Below, piece by piece: positions 10,943 through 23,298 of a stretch of DNA of 64,000 nucleotides. The notes beneath the pieces are model-generated. The model did no database searches, was not told where the DNA came from, and was given only the letters and a program-made list of their open reading frames with translations. Source of the DNA: Anthostomella pinea (Eukaryota > Ascomycota > Sordariomycetes > Xylariales > Xylariaceae); the NCBI GenBank assembly GCA_963556695.1, contig CAUWAG010000013.1:1798001-1862000 (forward strand), read 5' to 3'. Position 1 is the first letter of the stretch, and each line of letters opens with the position of its first letter. Both the position numbers and the translations under genes were made by a program.

Positions 10943-11529
10943 TTCCTTACGCCGCCGCCTCCCCGCCGCAACGGGCCCCCCGTGCCACGCCGCTGCGGCA
11001 AAACCATCCCTGCCCGTCAACGACCAGATGGAGTGATTCGGTTCATCGTGCGAGACTGTGATGAATGATGCTTTCGATGAGTAAGTATTCCCGACCTGAC
11101 TATATGTAGTGGGCCGGTATTGAAAAGTTTCACTGTCTTTGATTTGGAAAACACCAAGGATCGTCAAGACCCCCACTAAATTTCTCAACAGCCATGCCTC
11201 ATGTTTGTGATCAATTCCTGCCCACTAACAAGACTTCTCACATTCCTCTTCAATGCCTCAACATCGAAGTCTGCCACTCATACTGGCCGCACGGGTTTCG
11301 TGAGTAAACTGACTTTGGAGCGGCTATGTTCGCGCGGCCTTACACAAGCCGGTCGCGCAGAGCCATGAGGTGATGGAGAAGCTGGTCACAATAAATACCT
11401 GAAATGATGATCTTATTCTCCATGAGCTGAGCACTCTTCAGATATCCCTCAAGACTTGCGCCGCCACGTACGTGGGATCTCATGATGTACGACTGGCGGC
11501 GCTTGACTCCGTATAGGGGCAGCATGCCT

Positions 11530-11544
11530 CCCCCCCCCCCCCCC
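11530..11544. repeat. Poly-C tract, 15 bases
   Basis: An uninterrupted run of 15 C. Length is likely to vary between isolates or sequencing reads. Confidence 0.85.
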
Positions 11545-12086
11545 GTTTTCCTAAGAAACAGGGGCTCCCTAAGCCAACAACCAGCTGGAACCCCCGGAGC
11601 ACGTGGTAGGAATAATATTACTCCCAAGGGTCACACGTGTCCCTTTTACACCATCTGTCTTATCCCGTATTCCAGCTCATGGCCGGGTCTGCCGGACTGG
11701 TAGCTCGAAGTCAATCAGGACCTCACAATTCGGATTATTCTTCGCCCAAGCGAACCACTCCCAAGCGTTAAAAGCGATAACGGTAGAATTCCCGTCTCTG
11801 CGAGATACCATACGAGACTACGAAACTCTCGTTCCACCGGGACGAGGCTGCGGTCGTGGGGTGCAGCGGGCTTGGATTCATGTGGTATATACTAATTAGA
11901 ACACTGGATGGCTACCTGGCGCAAAAGTGATGATGTATTGGCATAATAGAATTGTAGTGCACATTGTATAGGGAAAGCCGATAAAACTACTTGTGGTTTG
12001 GCTGTGTCGAGTGTAATCCCTCTTAGCCCCAATTGCTTCACAGAACGAGATCTGTTGCGTGTGCCACTAGCCTCCTGACCTTGCGG

Positions 12087-13555
12087 CTACATATTTGCCC
12101 ACAGATACTTCATCCCGTCCCAGATCTCCACACTGCTGGGCAGGATTTGATTGGCAGGCAGCATGAACCCATAAGAGGTGTCCCGGAGCTCAATACCCCA
12201 GCCAAGTTCTGCATCAACGACATCAGTCACGAAATCTCTGCCATTGCCACTCGACTGGTACAATACGAGACAGCCAGGTCCGTACACAAATGTGGTATTG
12301 TACGATTGAGCTATTGCCTGCGCTGTGCCTGCTGCTAGGCGTATCTGGTCCTGGATATTGTCTGGGAATTCGGTACAGGTGTAACCGTAGGATAGCAGGA
12401 TAGTCTGGGCATAGCTGTGCCAGTCGATGTATAGCTTGACACCATTGTTGTCGGCCAGTTTCAGCGCGTAGGCCATCAATGCAGCCGTTTCGGGAGCGTC
12501 ACCCGGCTGGTAGCCACTGAAGGTTTCCGATCCGGGGTCGAGTGACGAACCTTCGCCTCCGAATCCGACGGACCAGTTGCGATTGATGTCAGTCCCAACC
12601 TCGGTCGTGTTGTCTCGAGTTTGGCGGTTCTTTCTCCAGAGTCGGTCTGTCGTTTGTGTGTAGACGAAGCCTTGACGGTGTGGTATTAGTCAGTGGACAA
12701 CAGACATCGTTCAGGAGTGAAGGCTCATTACCGTCTGGGTTAACTACCGGCAACACGTAGAAATCGTAGTTATCTAGTGCTGACTGCACTGTGGCGTCGT
12801 TCTCGTAGCCAATGACGATCTGGTAGATGAGATACTCGGCCACCTAGAAGCAATACGCATCAGTTAGCAGTTTCCTTGAGCCAAGGCCATGACTGCTCTA
12901 CGGCCACGCACCATCGAGGTAATCCACTCTCGGGCATGGACATTGCCATTGAAGAAAACGGCTGGCTTCGAGTCCCTGCCGCCACTTCCCCAAAGGTGGA
13001 TGCCTTGAATAGGCTGACCTTCGAACGAGACTCCAGCCTCGATAAGTTCCGAGTTGTCCGGGAACGAGGTCTGTAAATCGGACCAGAACTGGACGTGGTC
13101 TTCGTAGGCATGGTACGAGTCAAACCACGATGGGCTCGGCACTTTCTGGTCACTTTCGTTTAGTCCTACGACAACATCAGTCAAAGATACCCCAAGTGTG
13201 CCATATCTGGAGTCGAACTTTGATAGTTGCCCAGAGCACCTTCAGCTGCAATATCAACGCCTAGGTCCTCGCTCAGGATGGTGGCGCTAAAAGGATGTGC
13301 GTCAAAGTCGTCAACTTGGCCCGGAGGAATGGCGATGTCGATTGTCGTCTCTTCGTCCGAAATATGACGGTGATTGAGCTCGATCGCGGAAAGACCAGCC
13401 ATTCGCAACTGGAAATCCGCAACGTCACCAGCGACCTCGTTGACAGTGGTAACGCGATAGACTCTGTAGCCATCGTAGCTGACCTTGTCCTGCTGGCTGG
13501 AAGGGGCGGCGGCTCCCAAGCCCACAAAAACACAAAAGATACTGAGAAGCTTCAT
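12087..13555 (-). CDS. Secreted zinc carboxypeptidase A-type (family M14), 428 aa
   Basis: Four exons: 13555-13219, 13165-12912, 12843-12732, 12670-12087; all phases agree and the sum is 429 codons. The first donor is GTTCGA, a less common form. A signal peptide (KLLSIFCVFVGLGAAA) is followed by a propeptide of about 90 residues. Catalytic elements are complete: zinc ligands H and E in NVHAREW, the substrate-binding NRNW segment, third zinc ligand in DWHSY, and the base E in ELRDTSYGF near the C-terminus. It removes C-terminal residues from peptides outside the cell and fits the secreted endoproteases nearby. Confidence 0.9.
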
Positions 13556-14457
13556 ACTGATTGCTGTGTGTTCCGGGATGGGCGCTTCTGGTATCTTGAA
13601 TGGCGGGGGTTCTTGTGTTATACACTGTTGCGAGTAACCGCGTATCTTCAGAATACCGGTAGTTGGAGAAATAGAGCCGATGCAACACAACGTCAGTGGC
13701 AGCCCACACAGGATAACCTCCTTCCCGAAACCGCAACGCTTTTGCCTTGGCCGATGAGGTGACAAGGTTGCAGGATATCGACATCTTGCCTATTTCAGAT
13801 TTTGTGACAGGAGGTGGGATTCGATTGCGATACGTGATACCGCCATCCGGGACCAAATCATGAAGCCATACATAAGATTACCCGGGCTCAGATGATATGT
13901 TCCTCTCTGCGGCTCTAGTCCCAACAATTATCACGGCATTACGAAGGTGGCTGCCTGCCCCCTCGACCAACTGACTTGGAAATCAACCATCCTTGGGGAG
14001 GGTTTGTTCTACGTGCAAGTGCACCCATCACCACCCAAATACGGCAGGCACTCGAAAGAATCCTGCAAGTCGGCAATACATGGTAAGAATCACCTTGCAT
14101 ACAATGTGAAAGGCACCATGAACAAAGGAAACCCTGCCATGGGCGAGTTCCGACAAAAAGGTATAGCCAATGTTCCTCAACAAAGGAGCCAAAAGCGGTC
14201 GAGAGTGAGTTCTGTTACGGTACAAGTACATTGTACCTCCACATGTACCTATATATATGGGAGGCCCACCTCCCACCTGAAGCGGCCTTCCTTCTTCCTT
14301 CTTCCTTCTTCATAGATCGTTGAATCTAGCTTTATCTATCCATCAGTCCTGACCAGTTGTACTGCAGGCCTGATCGTCACAAGTTCTTGCTGGATTGGGA
14401 GGTTTGCGATTTCCTCAGCATCGAAAGTCATAATCTATCGCGTCCCGACCTGCGGAC
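13556..14457. other. Intergenic; promoter regions on both sides
   Basis: Holds the 5' flank of the carboxypeptidase and a promoter-like region of the gene at 14458 (see next entry). No coding frame is convincing. Confidence 0.5.
14248..14311 (+). promoter_or_regulatory. TATA-like box and CT-rich tract
   Basis: A TATATATAT element near 14248-14257 is followed by a CTTCCTTCTTCC-type pyrimidine tract at about 14286-14310, the usual core-promoter pattern before a fungal transcription start. ATG 14458 lies about 150 bp downstream. Confidence 0.5.
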
Positions 14458-15023
14458 ATGGCCGGCCCCTCTGGAGCCCCCCTTACACAACACGAACTTG
14501 GGAGGCTACTTGGCGAGTGTAATGCACTCCTCTATCACATCCACGACCTACGAGCACTCTGCACATCACACCCCAATCGCAAGATGATCAAGGCTTCTAC
14601 GATGCCAGGAGCCCTTGATTCGTATCTGGACCAGACCATCGGCTGGGTGAACGAGATCATAGCTCAGACGAATGCGCAAGGCAAGGCATTGACGGGAGGT
14701 CTTCCTTGGACTATTGGAAGATCAAGAGCTTTACAGGAGATGCGCGGAGTCAGCTGGCGTTGATCGAACAAGTTTTAAGCACCGGTTCGTCAGCTACACT
14801 GATCGACGAGCCCTCAGAAGAAGCTGACATCGTGACAGCCCCCAAGACGAGACATATAGGCTGGACCATCTTCGGCTTCTCGAAGTTCTGTCTTGCCCAG
14901 TATCTACTCCTGATCTATCCCAATTATAGGGTTCCTAGGTCACCTTGGTTAGAGCAAATGGTGCCCTCGATCACCAAGTACCTAGACAGGCAGAGCCATG
15001 TAGTAGCAGGTGGATTCCAATGA
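14458..15023 (+). pseudogene. Hypothetical gene, probably frameshifted
   Basis: From ATG 14458 a frame of 101 codons runs to 14763. An overlapping frame continues from about 14697 to the stop at 15023 with similar composition and no own ATG. Removing one frame step near 14695-14700 (a GGGAGG run) joins them into about 188 residues. No splice donor and acceptor fits the join. The N-terminal part is helical (HELGRLLGECNALLYHIHDLRAL). The second part has a hydrophobic FCLAQYLLLIYP segment. Family not recognised. Alternatives: two separate small genes, or a sequencing indel. Confidence 0.4.
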
Positions 15024-16076
15024 GATGTCCATACACATTCCCCAGTCCTTGAATCACGAGCCGTCCGTAACAGATCCATTTGGCGTCTCATTCATGTGAT
15101 GGGCATATCTATCTGCCAGCATTCGTCTTCTGCCACGACAGCGCAGTGCCCAAGTCCCCAGCTCTGCGCTCCTGCCACGCTTCAATGTCTCTGTGATCGA
15201 TGAAGTTGCCGTGAGACCGAGGCGGAGCTTCAGGGGCAGATGCAACGTCGCGAGTGAGCCAGCTGCCAACTTCTGGGCGTCCCAGATCACCGTGTCGTTC
15301 CTAAGTTCGTCGATATTGTTCTTGATCGTCGCCAGCGGCAGCACGACCCCATTCCTCGAGAAGCCACAACCAGTATCATGCCAGCAAAGGGGGCCTTGAA
15401 CCACAACTCCTCCGCCCTCATCCGATGGCGATCGATCGTCCAAGTCACGACTTCGACGCCGCAGTCCGACCCTTCGCCACCCGCCTTGTACGCAAAACAG
15501 GGCACCATGCCGCGCCCGTCTCTGTAAAGGTTCTATCATTGCAAGGCAAACAGGTCCATAGCTAGGTCCCGCAGATGTCACAAGCGTGAGCAATGTCAGG
15601 CACATGTACTATCCGAAGCGGAGGAGTCTTTCAGACCCGCGTGGTTCGTAGCAGCCCGCATTTAGGAGCGCAGTGTATAACATGGTGGTTGAGTTATTCT
15701 GGAAAGTCAATCTGAACCCGCCAATACTGGCGTTGTTCACTTGTCATTCAACACCAGAGAGGTACCCATGCTTCCGAAGATGTACAGTCGCCCTTGATAA
15801 GTCTCCGTAGGAATCCAGTCGCTTTTCCTCAGCCGTATGGAATGCTCACAAGATACTTGAAATGTAATAAAGGGGCAGACGTGAGGAAGGAGGAGGACGC
15901 TCTGCAATATCTCGTCGCATAACGAACCCTCCATGGTCAATTTTCCTCGCATTCAAGCTCCATGCTGCTGAAGGCAGGTTTCGTCTGCTGCGGTGCTTAT
16001 GACGTTGCAGCTGTAGATTGACACCCTTGGAACCAAAGCGAGGCCTCTGTCACTTGCATAGTGATAAAGCCACGAC
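15024..16076. other. Intergenic; one unexplained frame on minus strand
   Basis: A minus-strand frame covers 15605-15054 (183 codons from a non-standard start). Its lower half has plausible helical sequence but no motif, no good ATG and no splice context, so I do not call it a gene. Confidence 0.35.
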
Positions 16077-16913
16077 CTACATGGAGTTGCGTCTCGTCTT
16101 CCAGATCTGATCCGCATCTTCATGGATCTTGGGGACTTCGATGCCCTCCCGCAAGGCCTTCTTCCTCTTCCAGTCCGTACCGAATCTGCGATCCCGCTCG
16201 CCCACGGTCTCCTCAAAGTCGAACTGTCCTTCCCCGGTGAAACTCATCATCAGCTTCGGGGTGCCCAAGGGCAGCTGGTCACCTCGGTCGGTTTGCCACA
16301 GGTGGTAGACTTTGCCGTACAGGCCGATGACGTGCTTCATCTCTTGAGTCTCGGCGGCCTCCCATGCCTGCACCGCGCCGGGGAGGGTTGGTCCGGGCAT
16401 GATCAGCATGCCCGACTTGACTTCGAAGACGTGCGAGTGCCACAGTTTTCGCTCTTCGGGTTCCAACGTCTCGTAAAGCTTTGGCGTGATCATGTACTCG
16501 ATCCCGATCAGTCGCGCGTTGGGTCCGGGACTGTCGTACAGGATGCATTGGCGGACGTCTGCGAGGTGTCAGTAGATTGCGCACATGAATGGATACGGAG
16601 TATGTATCCGGCTTGGGACGCGGGTGAGCGATGTATGTACCTTCAGTCAGATGAGCACAGTAGTGGTTTGCCTCAACATGTCGGCCTGGCTCATCGGCAT
16701 AGGTGTGAAATGCATTCAGGTGAGCACAGAGCTGCTTGGTGGGCTCGAAATTCTATCTTACGTGTAAGTATCTATTTGGGCAGTAGTGATGCCAAATGCA
16801 ATGGACGTTTTGGATCAGAACATTACCTGTATGAAGGAGGCACCGGTTTCGAGAGCCACATCCTCAGCCGGCACTTTGTCGCCGGGTACGTTCGATGGCT
16901 TCGTAGCTGCCAT
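16077..16913 (-). CDS. DUF1264 (oil-body-associated-protein-like) protein, 226 aa
   Basis: Three exons: 16913-16827, 16752-16641, 16558-16077; phases agree and the sum is 227 codons. The family signature is clear: QLCAHLNAFHTYADEP, HYCAHLTEDVRQC, YDSPGPNARLIGIEYMI, LWHSHVFEVKSG, MPGPT, then GKVYHLWQTDRGDQLPLG. In plants the family associates with oil bodies; its role in fungi is unknown and no enzyme activity is assigned. The conserved His, Cys and Asp in the first half could bind metal, which is inference. Confidence 0.85.
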
Positions 16914-17628
16914 TGTGTTGTTGGTGGGAATTGGGGATAGGTAAGTGATTTGGTCTCAAGTTTTCCCACAGTTGTGGTGATTAAAGATACCTGCAAAGGA
17001 TATGATAATATCGCATTCAATTGATGAATTAGACACGCTGAGATTTACAGATATCGACGCGCGGTTCACGTTCTACACGACGACTTTCTATCCGGTTGAT
17101 TCTGATGTCATGAATACGTTGCCCCCGCCAAAGCACCGCAAAGCGGAGGAAACCCTCCTGATACCTTTGGCAATTGTCGGTTTGCGACATCGGGTCGATG
17201 GCGAATACAGGATCTGTGATTCGTACTGTACATATCATTTCTATCATCGTTTAAGAATTATGTTGCGAGTATTCAGATGGCTCACTTTTTAGTATCAGCT
17301 GCTAAGGTCAGGGGTTAAGGGGGAAGGTTTCTAACATGACCTTATTAGAGATCGGTTATCTCGGGTAACGTATCGCTGAAGAAGCGGGTCACGTGTTACC
17401 CCTCGGTGCGACCACCGACCACCGACCACCGACCACCGACCACCCGGCTTTATCCATCGAGACAGCCGATTACCGGTACGAGAATAGATACAAGTCCAAT
17501 CGGCCATCGAGATCAACAAGCCACTGGTGAATAGACAAGACGCAAACTTGTAACCTCGTCGACAAATGATGCGCCCGGCCAGCTAATCGGCCAATTGGTG
17601 ACGCGCCTACATCAGCGTCAACTCAGTC
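16914..17628. other. Divergent promoter region between DUF1264 and LCHN genes
   Basis: No gene seen. It holds a 7-bp tandem repeat at 17410-17444. Confidence 0.55.
17410..17444. repeat. GACCACC tandem repeat, 5 copies
   Basis: Five exact copies of a 7-base unit in the LCHN gene promoter region, about 185 bp before its ATG. Confidence 0.9.
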
Positions 17629-19571
17629 ATGGCCGCATCACGCCGCGGCCAGCCGGAGCTGCACGTACGACTACCCTCGATCCCAAGTATCGCGACCCTG
17701 CCCGATCTCCCTCCCATATCCGCGCTGTTCCTGATCGACTTCGACGTCAAGGCTGGCTATACAATCTCGTGGAAGGCGTCGAACCCTGGCATCGAACTCG
17801 AAGGCACCGTCGAGTACAAGTCACTGCCCTCGGGCCTACATACTGTCTCGGAAGACCTGATATACTTCGTGCATGATGGATATGCTGGGCTTAGTGCCTT
17901 CGTCAATGCCCCGGTCGAGGATACTGCCGCCCGCAATGCGCGCATGCTGGCCGTCGGCGTCCTGGTACCGCTGAGCTATGGACGTCTGGGAAGAGCTTGG
18001 AGACACGCCGAAGGGCTGAAAGTCATGGCTTCGTATGTTGCCCTGCTATAGATGTTGTCTGGCCTGGAATCATCGCTGACATGTACCGACAGAGCACTCG
18101 CCGCGAACAGCAAGGACACAGGCATATTGGAGCAATACTGGGAGAAGAACCAGGCGCGCGACCCCGTAAAGGAGGACTCAGGCGCATTGAAAGAGGCGCT
18201 CGAATCGCCCTCTATGAGCTTCCAGACACCTCCAAAGCCTCCGCGCGGCCATACTAGGAATCGGTCGGCGTCTGATGGAGCGGCGTTGATACCACCTGGT
18301 CACAAGCTATCTCCCTTTCACCCTGCGTGGAGCTTAACGAAGCTGTTGGATACCTTTGGGCCGCTTATATTCCCTATACAACGAGCTGCATTGCTTCGCA
18401 AGCGCATTCTCATATCAGGCCATGCGCCGGTGCAAGAAGCCTGCAACTTTGGTCAGTAGCAATGACCGTTGCGTTTGTCCTAGACGAGAAACGGCTAATG
18501 ATAAGCATAGTCTACGATATATCCATACTCTCAAATATACCATTGTCAACATTCGACCTCCTCTCGCCAAACTCACCACCCCATCGCTTACGGCCGTTGT
18601 TCTCCATCGGCGTCCACGATATTCCTTTCCTTGTCGATGACGCAAAGTCGGCTAGGAATGTTGAGGATTCGCCAGACTACGAAGGGGAGATGGGGACAGG
18701 CTGGATAGCTTGCACAACCGACAGCATCCTCTCTAAGAAAGACACGCTGTGGGACATGCTCATTACTATGCCATCACCCCATTCCTCCAACACGAAGAAG
18801 CACGTATGGCCTACCGTGGAGTGTCCGCACGGCGTGTCTGTTAAAGCCACGCAACGCGATCTACGGCGCTTCCGCTCCCTCAAAGCCGGACTCGCCCGGT
18901 TTGGGGCTACTGCCGGCAGCGGAGCCACCTCGCCGACAACGCCGCGCGCATTGAAACCACAGCACAGCGGCGACAGATATATCGATGATGCAGAGCAGAT
19001 CATTGAACCCCTAAGCTGGACGGCACTGGCCTACAACGGGTTCATGTGGTGGGCCTCGGCCGGCGAACAGGCTCGGTCGAACGAGGCCGAAGAGGCGGCG
19101 CACGATTCTTCACTTCTCGCAGAGCTATCATCCCCATCCATGAATATGAGCATGCCGCGCTCCGCGGACATCTCGGCATCCGTAACCTCGCTCACGGTAA
19201 GGCGTAATTCTGCGCCTGCCTCGGCCCCGCTGGATTCCGAAGAGGCTCGCGTTGAACTAGCCATCATCGCGTACTTCCACAGACTCACTACGCAAATCCT
19301 TGGCACGTTGGTAGATCTTGTGGAGAGTGCCAGTGACAGCGACGCTGGAGACGAGAGCCCAATGGGAGAGGACGATGCCCTGATCGAATCAAATGACGAC
19401 GATCGAGGGCGCGGGGTCAGGATTGAAAGCGATGCAATGGCCAATATGGGGCTTGATGTCTGGAGTGCATCGGACGCATATTTCGTGAAGGAAGCATTGA
19501 CGACATATTTCGACCAAAAAGCATTTGTCGAGGGCAAGGGTGTCGAGGTATGTGGGGTGAGGGTGTGCTGA
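17629..19571 (+). CDS. LCHN/DUF4484 (DENN-type) protein, 607 aa
   Basis: Three exons: 17629-18032, 18093-18451, 18511-19571, with GTATGT and GTCAGT donors and phases that agree. The N-terminus reads ALFLIDFDVKAGYTISWK, the standard start of the LCHN family, followed by LKVMAS, HPAWSLTKLLDTFGPLIFPI, RKRILISG, and in exon 3 VYDISILSNIP, FSIGVHDIP and GWIACTTDSIL. These are the longin/u-DENN and DENN-core elements. The C-terminal half contains acidic, Ser-rich spacers. Members are predicted Rab guanine-nucleotide exchange or membrane-traffic factors (mammalian DENND11, yeast Anr2 relatives). The specific GTPase is unknown. Confidence 0.85.
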
Positions 19572-19972
19572 TTGACGGAAGACAAGAGCTAGAGTGTGGC
19601 GGGATTAAGTATCCAAGGGTCACGGTTGTACAATTAACTGTCTCGAAAGGAGAAGATCACTAGGAACTGTCATGCTGAGAAGCAGGCATTACAAGACGGC
19701 TATCCCTGTAGGGGACAGAGTCGTGGTTGATTGCGTGTTTGTACAAAGACCAAGCAAGCAGAGCGTAGCAGAAAGATATTATGTTGACCTATGACCGGCC
19801 TATACCGCTGCTTCACTATCTCAAGAGCTTCTCAACCTCGTTCGAGGATGCCAAAGATCTTCATTTCATAAGTTATCCGCCGACCGATATAGGAGCCTGG
19901 TACTGGCTGGAAAGAAGGAGAAGGGGAGCAAGCTCTATTGCCTTAGCCTACGAGCCTTGCACGGCTTCCGCC

Positions 19973-20458
19973 TCACTTATACCCACCAACACTCCTCGTC
20001 TCGACCACCTCAGGCGCCTTAGCCATTAAGCCTTCCTCCGAGATCGTTTTAAACACAGCCGTGTAGTCCGGGTTTGCTCTGTGCGCGTCTAGCGCTGCTT
20101 GGTCTTGGTACCTATACCAATACTCAGTCAGACAGACTCTGGATGTCATCATCGCTGACAGTAGACAGTAGTTGTACTTACACTTCGATTAGAACCATCC
20201 GAGAACTTTTTGTGTTTGTCTCCTCGAGTACTTGGAACTGCAACGTCCCTAGTTCGACGTCGCGGAGGTTGTGGGTGGCGGCGGTCACGACTTCCTTCAG
20301 CTACATCATCATCTCCTGCATCAGCTTTGCTACCTGGGTCCTGCGTGGAGCAATACACAACATCGAAGTCGGAGGGTATGGGAGGCTCTACGTACCCGCT
20401 CCATCTTGCCTTCAGCCGGCCACACCGTGGCGACTAGCGTGATCTGCTTGTCCGCCAT
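19973..20458 (-). CDS. ABM-domain (YgiN-like) monooxygenase, 106 aa
   Basis: Three short exons: 20458-20396, 20300-20182, 20111-19973; donors GTACGT and GTAAGT, phases agree, 107 codons. The order ITLVATVWPAEGKMER / LKEVV..HNLRDVELGTLQF / VYQDQAALDAHRANPDYTAVF is the antibiotic-biosynthesis-monooxygenase ferredoxin-like fold, with conserved Y-x-D-x2-A-x2-A-H. Such small dimeric proteins oxidise quinol-type compounds without cofactor or act as accessory dimers. The substrate cannot be inferred. Confidence 0.8.
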
Positions 20459-21577
20459 CTTATATCTTATGTCCGGGCTCGAAGTTGAGCTGTATCTTCG
20501 GTATACACCTGCTGGGTGCGGACTACGTACCTACTTATACCAGTGACCTTGGGACGATCCAGCTCGAACTCTAGCGGGCCCGTAGCAATGCCCGGATGTC
20601 CTGGCTCCGGAAGCTAGAGCTGTATATGCGAAGCTAGCTTCTGAACTCGGCAGCCCGGCAAGAAATCTGAACGATATAGTATATAACACAGTGTCTATTC
20701 TGTAGCTGTCTATTACACTTCAGGTCCGCATTATCGTTATAGTTCCTCGGCGTCTCCAAGTTCATATGTTCTCGGGTTAGGACATCACTACAGCCGTCTG
20801 GAGGACTTGATCCTGCGAACCAGAGCCCAAGTTGAACAGATATCTGTTGGGAGAAGCAAAAAGTGTCGAGAAGGACTAGACGGCACCTTTGTGGAATTGT
20901 CATTGTCGGGAGGTAGGCTAGTCGTCTACTGGTTAATGGTATACATACCTTACAAACGACGCAGAAGCTTCGTCCTTTAGGGGAGGACAGGGAAGCAAAT
21001 GTGGTAGTAACGGAAGGATGTTATGGTCCCTTTGCCGGCAGCATTGCCTATGTCCTGGCTGAAGACCAGCGACGTGGTAGATGTTGATACATATACCACC
21101 ACCAGACGGTAGAAGCTCGGCGGCAGAGACATGTGAACGCCCGTCTGAAGCAAAGGGTGAACATTGGACATTGCGTCAAGAAGCATGAGATGAAGATTGC
21201 TGGAGGTGGAAAGGACCATCTGGGGTGAGGATCGCCCATTCCATTTCTTCAAAAATGTCAGATTCCAGGAAAATTCTTGGCGAGTGATTGAACTTGCTTG
21301 ATAAGGAGAGGGAAAGACGCAAGAAAAGAGGCGAGTATACAGTGCGTTTGATCAGTCTATTAGGTATGTATGAACAACTCGACACTCGATTGATGACTAT
21401 CTCTTCCAGCGCCGAGAACGCCCAAGCAAAGTACCTCGAGGAATGAGGTACACTTAGGTATATGCAATCCGCTTGCGCCTTGTTGTCACCAATACACCCC
21501 CATAGTCCCGTCCTTGATCAACCCTCAGCTCATCCTTCTGCCTCTTCGCCAAGGTATAGTTGCTTGGATTCCTGGCG
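20459..21577. other. Intergenic, no gene recognised
   Basis: AT-richer than the flanks. Short frames on both strands lack motifs. It contains the 3' flank of the broken MFS gene. Confidence 0.5.
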
Positions 21578-21969
21578 CTAGCTCCGCTTCTCCTTCACCG
21601 ACCGCCACTCCATCATCAAGGAACCAACGGCCGTTGCGCATGCCAGCCCAAGCGGCAGATACCACGTCTGCACTAGTGACCTGTCGAAGCCGAGTAGCAC
21701 GTCTTGCAGCTTTTGCGGGCCGATACTGGACTTGAGCTGCCCGAGACCCATTTGCTCGATAGCCTTTGCGTCAAGCTGCGGCGCAACTGCATGCAGACTG
21801 ACGGCAAGGCGGTTCGTGAAGATGGTCTGAGCGACCGAGACGAAGAGCGCTGGTCCGAAGTGCTGAGCGAAGAGGATCACGCTCAGACCCAGTGGACCGT
21901 CCGGCTCTGACAAAGTCGTCTGCACTGCGCTCTGGGGCCCTTGAAAACCAATGCCCGTCGCAAAGCCTA

Positions 21970-22059
21970 CCCGTGCCCCGCACCACTTTCCACCTCGCTA
22001 GGGCTCACCACATAAAGTGGTGCTCACCACAGTAGCACACCAACCACAATAACACACCA
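21970..22059 (+). repeat. Left 90-bp terminal inverted repeat
   Basis: Matches the reverse complement of 23814-23903 with 89 of 90 bases identical. Confidence 0.93.
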
Positions 22060-22104
22060 GTCTTCCAAAATAACCACCCTCCAGCCAAAACCACACCAAA
22101 GTCA

Positions 22105-23298
22105 TTGTCTCTTTGGACAGACGACTTTTTCGCGATAGAATCCCCTATTCACAAAGCTGTAGAATATGCCGACGAGCATCCGGATGCCTCTGAACGTGGT
22201 ATCTGTCGCCAATTCGGGGTTCTAAGGGAGCACTTCCGCAACCGCCTGCAGGGCATCCCTTCCAAAAAAGGACTACGAGAAGCACCCACCAAGCTGAATG
22301 TGATACAAAAAAAGGCTGTCTGTGCTTATATCGACCACCTAGATGCCATTAATCTCTCCGTGAGGCCAGAATTCATCACAGAGGCTGCCAACTTGCTGCT
22401 CAAGGAGTCGGCGAGTGCCGCAGTCACGGAACTACCCACAGTTGGCAAGAATTGGGCCTCCCGCTTCATCAAGCGCCACAGATACTTCAAGCAGCCTTAG
22501 AAGGTCCATTCATAAGATCAGCAAGCTGTTAAAGACTTGAAACGCACTGAAGAGGGTCATTAGAGAGGAGGGTATCCTCCCTAATGACCTGTGGAACATG
22601 GACGAGACTAGCTTTTGATTAGGGGTTAGAAAGGACCAGATGGTTGTCACTAAGCAAAAAAGAACCTATTATTTCAGAATACCAGAGAATAGGAAGTCTG
22701 CTACTGGCATAGAAGTTATCTCTGCCGCTGGCGAGGTTGTCCCAGGCTTCCTTATTCTCTCTGGCACCCTCCATATGTCTCCATGGTACAAGGTACACAA
22801 ATTAGACCCCAGGATGGCAATTACAACCGCAGAGAGTGGTTATTCGAACAATGAGATCAGCCTAGAGTGGATTAAGCACTTCAATAAGCACTTTAAGACC
22901 TCTCAAATTGGTATAAAGAGGCTCCTAATTATCGACGGTCACGGTAGCCACCACAAGACACAGTTCATTAGATATTGTGACGACAACGGCATTATCCCTT
23001 TTGGTCTCCGTCCGAATATGACGCATTTACTACAGCCGCTCGATGTGGTGGTTTTCCAGCCCTTGAAGCACTACTATGTTAAAGCCCTGGCTATTATGGT
23101 GCGTGATGGTCTCACGCATATTGGGAAGATTGAGTTCCTGTCGTGTATTAAAGGGGTTTGCTAGCAAGCTTTTAAGAAGACCACTATCCTTTCTGCCTTC
23201 AAGAAAACGGGCATCTATCCCTTCAAACCGTCAGTTGTGATTAACCAGTTGAAGGAGCGCAAAGCTCGCGCGAGGACCCCCGTCACCCCCCCCTAACC
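22105..23298 (+). pseudogene. DDE_1 transposase with nonsense codons and a frameshift
   Basis: The first part (22105-22500) carries the N-terminal DNA-binding helix-turn-helix segments (GICRQFGVLREHFRNRLQG and NWASRFIKRHRYF). After a stop at 22498-22500 and a shift between about 22500 and 22570, the catalytic part resumes: LWNMDET (first Asp), LLIIDGHGSHH (second Asp), LLQPLDVVVFQPLKHYY (third Asp) and ILSAFKKTGIYPF. Further stops: TGA at 22618-22620 after DETSF (expected Arg) and TAG at 23162-23164 before QAFKKT. CGN-type codons changed to TGA, TGC and TAG fit C-to-T/G-to-A decay. The copy is not autonomous. Confidence 0.85.

Larger units (their letters stand above)
10363..12086. other. Intergenic with simple repeats, no gene recognised
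   Basis: It contains a 7-bp tandem repeat (10902-10942) and a 15-base C run (11530-11544). No frame shows protein-family features. The right side is the 3' flank of the carboxypeptidase. Confidence 0.5.

Noticed and set aside
13166..13190. 25-nt intron in the carboxypeptidase gene (GTATCT donor)
   Set aside because: Too short for splicing; GTTCGA at 13218 gives a 53-nt intron in phase.
16122..16940. Plus-strand frame of 272 codons
   Set aside because: Antisense to the DUF1264 gene, which has family motifs and introns.
17410..17444. Possible CRISPR-like array
   Set aside because: A plain 7-bp tandem repeat without spacers, in a fungal genome.
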